A DNA stretch of 40,143 nt from positions 1 through 40,143 of the forward strand of contig NZ_ABGR01000018.1 of NCBI RefSeq assembly GCF_000171815.1, given 5' to 3'. Of the stretch, positions 39,649 through 40,143 are shown piece by piece. A program made the position numbers and the translations under genes. The stretch's first letter is position 1. Every line of letters starts with the position of its first letter. Below the pieces are notes generated by a model. It did no database searches. It had not been told where the DNA came from and saw only the letters and a program-made list of their open reading frames with translations. This DNA comes from Vibrio sp. AND4. GTDB lineage: Bacteria; Pseudomonadota; Gammaproteobacteria; Enterobacterales; Vibrionaceae.

Positions 39649-40143
39649 GGTTAAGTGACTAAGCGTACACGGTGGATGCCTTGGCAGTCAGAGGCGATGA
39701 AGGACGTATTAACTTGCGATAAGCCCAGATTAGGTAGTAAAAACCGCTTGAGTCTGGGATTTCCGAATGGGGAAACCCACGTGCATAAGCACGTATCGTT
39801 ATGTGAATACATAGCATAACGAGGCGAACCGGGGGAACTGAAACATCTAAGTACCCCGAGGAAAAGAAATCAACCGAGATTCCGAAAGTAGCGGCGAGCG
39901 AAATTGGACTAGCCCTTAAGCTATTTATGCGTCAGGTGAAACTTCTGGAAAGTTGTGCGATACAGGGTGATAGCCCCGTAACCGGCAACGCATTTATAGT
40001 GAAATCGAGTAAGGCGGGACACGTGATATCCTGTCTGAATATGGGGGGACCATCCTCCAAGGCTAAATACTACTGACTGACCGATAGTGAACCAGTACCG
40101 TGAGGGAAAGGCGAAAAGAACCCCTGTGAGGGGAGTGAAATAG
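39649..40143 (+). rRNA. rrl: 23S ribosomal RNA, 5' part
   Basis: Begins GGTTAAGTGACTAAGCGTAC, matching the bacterial 23S 5' end, and continues to the right edge of the window (495 bases). Conserved segments such as GGTGGATGCCTTGGCAGTCA and AGTAGCGGCGAGCGAAATTG are present. The 3' part and 5S lie outside. Confidence 0.97.

Overview
The window is a stretch of Vibrio chromosome. The 16S gene has Vibrio-type variable regions, and several genes have forms typical of vibrios: argininosuccinate lyase fused to an acetyltransferase, a peroxiredoxin-glutaredoxin hybrid divergent from oxyR, and a DUF3624 protein. From memory the 16S looks most like the Harveyi clade (parahaemolyticus/harveyi-like), but I cannot settle the species without a search. 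Nearly everything is core housekeeping sequence. I see no prophage, insertion sequence, integron, CRISPR array or defence island. Layout, left to right. Positions 1-4.9 kb hold arginine biosynthesis: the 3' part of argC, argB, an argG with several frameshifts, a terminator, tandem ArgR-type boxes and argH(A). A DUF3624 gene faces it, and a 34-residue membrane peptide gene follows. Positions 5.6-7.4 kb hold the peroxiredoxin-glutaredoxin gene and oxyR, divergent around a correctly spaced OxyR operator. mrcA (PBP1A) is on the minus strand, divergent from a long plus-strand block: pilMNOPQ (type IV pilus assembly and secretin), aroK, aroB, damX, dam (frameshifted) and rpe. From 20.0 kb comes rpsF-priB-rpsR-rplI with a structured leader, then a minus-strand DUF481 outer-membrane gene. 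dnaB, alr and a POTRA-less Omp85-type barrel follow, then yjbQ (minus), pgi, and zur-cheX (minus). The plus-strand run dusA, pspG (with a sigma-54 promoter), a TIGR04219-like barrel gene, a 76-residue hypothetical and cysJIH leads into an rRNA operon. That operon has P1 and P2 promoters, boxA, 16S, a tRNA-less spacer and the 5' part of 23S. How the genes work together: argCBGH(A) make arginine from glutamate, the acetyltransferase domain supplying the first step. OxyR controls the peroxidase beside it. PilMNOP form the inner-membrane and periplasmic platform that aligns with the PilQ secretin. aroK and aroB feed chorismate synthesis. CysJ and CysI reduce sulfite with electrons from NADPH, and CysH makes the sulfite from PAPS. 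Most operons end in clear hairpin-plus-T-run terminators. The main anomalies are technical or modest. argG and dam each carry clusters of single- or two-base indels within about 210 and 160 bp, while neighbouring genes are intact, which looks like sequence error more than gene decay. The gph-trpS pair that follows rpe in E. coli, and as I recall in V. cholerae, is absent at the rpe-rpsF junction. I did not find a convincing undescribed multi-gene system. The most interesting leads are small: the 34-residue membrane peptide, a 67-residue ORF with a strong ribosome-binding site upstream of dnaB, a zur-cheX gene pair, the rpsF leader, and stacked inverted repeats before dusA.
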